Source: Porphyromonadaceae bacterium (GTDB taxonomy: Bacteria; Bacteroidota; Bacteroidia; Bacteroidales; Dysgonomonadaceae). Taken from it: 33,816 bases of DNA. The position numbers and the translations under genes are program-made. Positions 32,206-33,816 of this stretch are shown piece by piece. The stretch spans positions 46,621 through 80,436 of the forward strand of contig JALHIE010000008.1 of the NCBI GenBank assembly GCA_022840285.1, given 5' to 3'. Every line of letters starts with the position of its first letter. Position 1 is the stretch's first letter. The notes under the pieces were generated by a model. That model was not told the origin of the DNA. It did no database searches and worked only from the letters and a program-made list of their open reading frames with translations.

Positions 32206-32238
32206 GAACATTTCTCTTCCACTAACGTTAAAGTAACG

Positions 32239-32997
32239 ATGAAAAGAGAAAAAGTAACGTTCAAAAATTCAAAGGGCCTGACCCTATCCGGTGTCGTGGA
32301 ATTTCCGGAAAACGATTTTCCAAAGGCATTTGCCATTTTTTCACACTGTTTTACCTGCAACAAGAACCTGATAAACGTCAAGTACATTTCGGAGGCGCTC
32401 AGCGAAAAAAGGATCGCCGTGCTTCGCTTCGATTTTACCGGATTGGGAGATAGCGAGGGCAACTTTGCGGAAACAAACTTCTCGTCGAATATCGATGACT
32501 TGTTGCAAGCTGCCGGGTTTCTAACCGATACTTACGAAGCGCCCAAGCTCCTTGTCGGACACTCCCTGGGTGGTGCCGCATCTGTTGTAGCTGCCGGACA
32601 ACTTGCATCTGTCAAGGCAGTCTCTCTGCTGGGAACCCCGTCGACATTGGACCACATCAAACGGTTGTTCGTATCTAAAATGGACGAGATCGCCTACAAC
32701 GGAAGTGCGATGATCGACGTGGCCGGAAGGGAAATTGAGATAGGCAAGGGTTTTGTGGATGATCTGGCGAATCACAACATCAAGAGGTCGCTCAACAGAC
32801 TGAACAAACCCTTACTTGTCTTGCACTCTCCCGAAGACAAGATGGTTAGCATAGATCACGCCACGGAGATATTTATGGCGGCAAGGCATCCGAAAAGTTT
32901 CATCGCCCTGGACGGTATCGATCACCTCATCAAAAACATAAAAGATGCCCGGTACGTGGGAAATTTAATCGGTGAGTGGGCAGTAAGGTACCTGTAA
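32239..32997 (+). CDS. Alpha/beta hydrolase (hydrolase half of the hydrolase-OsmC family)
   Basis: A 252-residue serine hydrolase. The nucleophile is Ser109 in LLVGHSLGGAA, with Asp200 (LHSPEDKMV) and His229 (LDGIDHLI) completing the triad. AIFSHCFTCNKNL and VLRFDFTGLGDSEGNF are the hallmark of hydrolases that in many bacteria are fused to a C-terminal OsmC peroxidase domain. Here the chain ends after the hydrolase and no OsmC gene follows, so it is a stand-alone form. Substrate unknown, probably a small ester or thioester. It sits 33 bases behind the LacI-type gene and may be cotranscribed. It converges with the M15 peptidase gene with three bases between. Confidence 0.87.
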   Translation: MKREKVTFKNSKGLTLSGVVEFPENDFPKAFAIFSHCFTCNKNLINVKYISEALSEKRIAVLRFDFTGLGDSEGNFAETNFSSNIDDLLQAAGFLTDTYEAPKLLVGHSLGGAASVVAAGQLASVKAVSLLGTPSTLDHIKRLFVSKMDEIAYNGSAMIDVAGREIEIGKGFVDDLANHNIKRSLNRLNKPLLVLHSPEDKMVSIDHATEIFMAARHPKSFIALDGIDHLIKNIKDARYVGNLIGEWAVRYL

Positions 32998-33000
32998 GCT

Positions 33001-33678
33001 TCACCTTTTCTCAAAATGATGGTCGTCGTAGTACTTTGAGAAAGAGTGTCCCCACCGGAAACCAAGTCTTCCGAACTCCTCTACCACCACATGCCCGGGG
33101 TATAGCGTCCCGTTAACGGTCGTGTCCAGCACGGCATTTTCAGGCTGGCTGGAGCCGTTTGCGTTTTTCCACCGTAACGGATTGAAACGCGGATTTATAT
33201 CAATCGCCATTCCCCGGGCGTGCTTTGAATAAGAAACATTGCGGTAACAAAAGCTGTACGTATTGTTGTCCTCCATGGATAAGCTGTCACTCCAGCTGTA
33301 ATGTACAATGGGAATGGCTTTTTCGATGACGAAATCATTTTCGAGCATAAACACGAACATAGTCCGAATGTCGTTTTCGATTTTTTTGTTTGTCAGTATT
33401 TGTCCTTGATGCAACCTCTGATCCGTTGATTTATACAGGACATCCATAAGAATCAATTCATCCAGAATAGATTTTGGAGCTTTCGTCCCGGCCGTTGCTT
33501 CCTGGAAAGTTAACCGGGAGTCGATAATAACGGAATCCCGGGGTTCAACGGTACCGGCCTGAGTAAGCAGGGAGCCTGTCCGGGTCTGTTCTGTTCCGTT
33601 CTTCTTACAGGACTGGACCGAACAGAGCAACACCGCAAATCCGATAAAAAAGAATACTATGTTGTGTTGACTTTTCAA
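33001..33678 (-). CDS. M15-family peptidoglycan peptidase lipoprotein
   Basis: This 225-residue protein is an exported lipoprotein: a hydrophobic leader ends in VQSC, with Cys24 as the lipidation site. The C-terminal part is an M15 metallopeptidase (D-Ala-D-Ala carboxypeptidase or L,D-endopeptidase type). Zinc ligands are His153 and Asp160 in SKHARGMAIDINPRFNP and His221 in DDHHFE. It would cut peptidoglycan stem peptides from the periplasmic side. The only start in frame after the preceding stop is TTG at 33678, which is unusual. An ATG at 33689-33691 is in a different frame. The gene lies just behind the probable dnaX. Confidence 0.85.
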   Translation of the reverse strand: MKSQHNIVFFFIGFAVLLCSVQSCKKNGTEQTRTGSLLTQAGTVEPRDSVIIDSRLTFQEATAGTKAPKSILDELILMDVLYKSTDQRLHQGQILTNKKIENDIRTMFVFMLENDFVIEKAIPIVHYSWSDSLSMEDNNTYSFCYRNVSYSKHARGMAIDINPRFNPLRWKNANGSSQPENAVLDTTVNGTLYPGHVVVEEFGRLGFRWGHSFSKYYDDHHFEKR

Positions 33679-33692
33679 AGCAAGCGATCATT

Positions 33693-33816
33693 TCAGCTCA
33701 ACTCCAGATCAAATTCATCGGATAACTTTTGCAACGAAGGGTTTTTCTGTACCAGTTCATCAAAAATCTCTCTCGAAGTCAAGGGTTTCTTAACCACGGT
33801 TGCTTCTGAAATTTTA
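33693..33816 (-). CDS. C-terminal end of a cut gene, probably DNA polymerase III subunit gamma/tau
   Basis: The last 40 codons of a minus-strand gene that enters from the right edge. The translated end contains VVKKPLTSREIFDELVQKNP and closes with LSDEFDLELS. A helical end of this kind, with K-N-P-x-L-x-x-L, is what I recall from DnaX proteins of Bacteroidota, but the stretch is too short for certainty. Stop TGA is at 33693-33695. Confidence 0.45.
   Translation of the reverse strand, partial: KISEATVVKKPLTSREIFDELVQKNPSLQKLSDEFDLELS

Noticed and set aside
32998..33030. Terminator between the convergent hydrolase and peptidase genes
   Set aside because: Only a five-pair imperfect stem can be drawn and no T-run fits it.

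Overview
The window looks like a chromosomal segment of an anaerobic Bacteroidota, order Bacteroidales, probably near the Dysgonomonadaceae/Porphyromonadaceae. Three things support this: promoters with the Bacteroidota form (TTTG about 19-21 bases upstream of TAnnTTTG), gene families typical of the group (SprE/PorW-like TPR lipoprotein, DUF5020 barrel, tandem DUF1080 domains, Tat-exported Gfo/Idh/MocA oxidoreductases), and little use of Shine-Dalgarno sequences. The family-level guess is inference. I see no rRNA, tRNA, CRISPR array, insertion sequence or prophage.

Layout. 1-9909 (minus) is a membrane-complex operon. Six genes encode a hydrogenase-4/complex-I-like proton or sodium pump module, followed by a PfkB sugar kinase and a SprE/PorW-like TPR lipoprotein. 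The large subunit lacks the nickel-iron cysteine pairs, and the small subunit has lost three of four proximal-cluster cysteines. The complex is therefore of the energy-converting-hydrogenase-related (Ehr) kind, not a hydrogenase. 9910-10285 is an AT-rich gap. 10286-17059 (minus) is a closely packed housekeeping run: cysS, yaaA, an NSS transporter, a sialidase remnant, aroA, a small membrane protein and an ABC metal permease. 17226-21910 (plus) holds a DUF5020 barrel with a purine permease, efp, radC, a DUF59 Fe-S assembly gene and a broken lpxH-like gene. 21970-30913 (minus) is a seven-gene sugar-acid and 3-keto-sugar operon. It faces a LacI-type regulator (31132-32205, plus) across a control region with three palindromes. 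32239-33816 has an alpha/beta hydrolase, an M15 peptidase lipoprotein and the tail of a probable dnaX.

How the genes may work together. In the sugar operon the two exported oxidoreductases and the double-DUF1080 protein fit the 3-keto route of glycoside cleavage. The LarA-family protein keeps the spacing of the nickel-pincer ligands and sits with a mannonate-type SDR oxidoreductase, a ketodeoxygluconate-type kinase and 6-phosphogluconate dehydrogenase. That suggests gluconate/mannonate interconversion. Together they could form a pathway for glycosides or oxidised disaccharides that release a sugar acid. This is my main candidate for an incompletely described system.

A caution. Four genes (TPR lipoprotein, PfkB kinase, sialidase, lpxH-like) carry internal deletions relative to their families, three of them out of frame. 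One of these is normally essential for lipid A synthesis, so assembly artefacts must be considered beside true gene decay.
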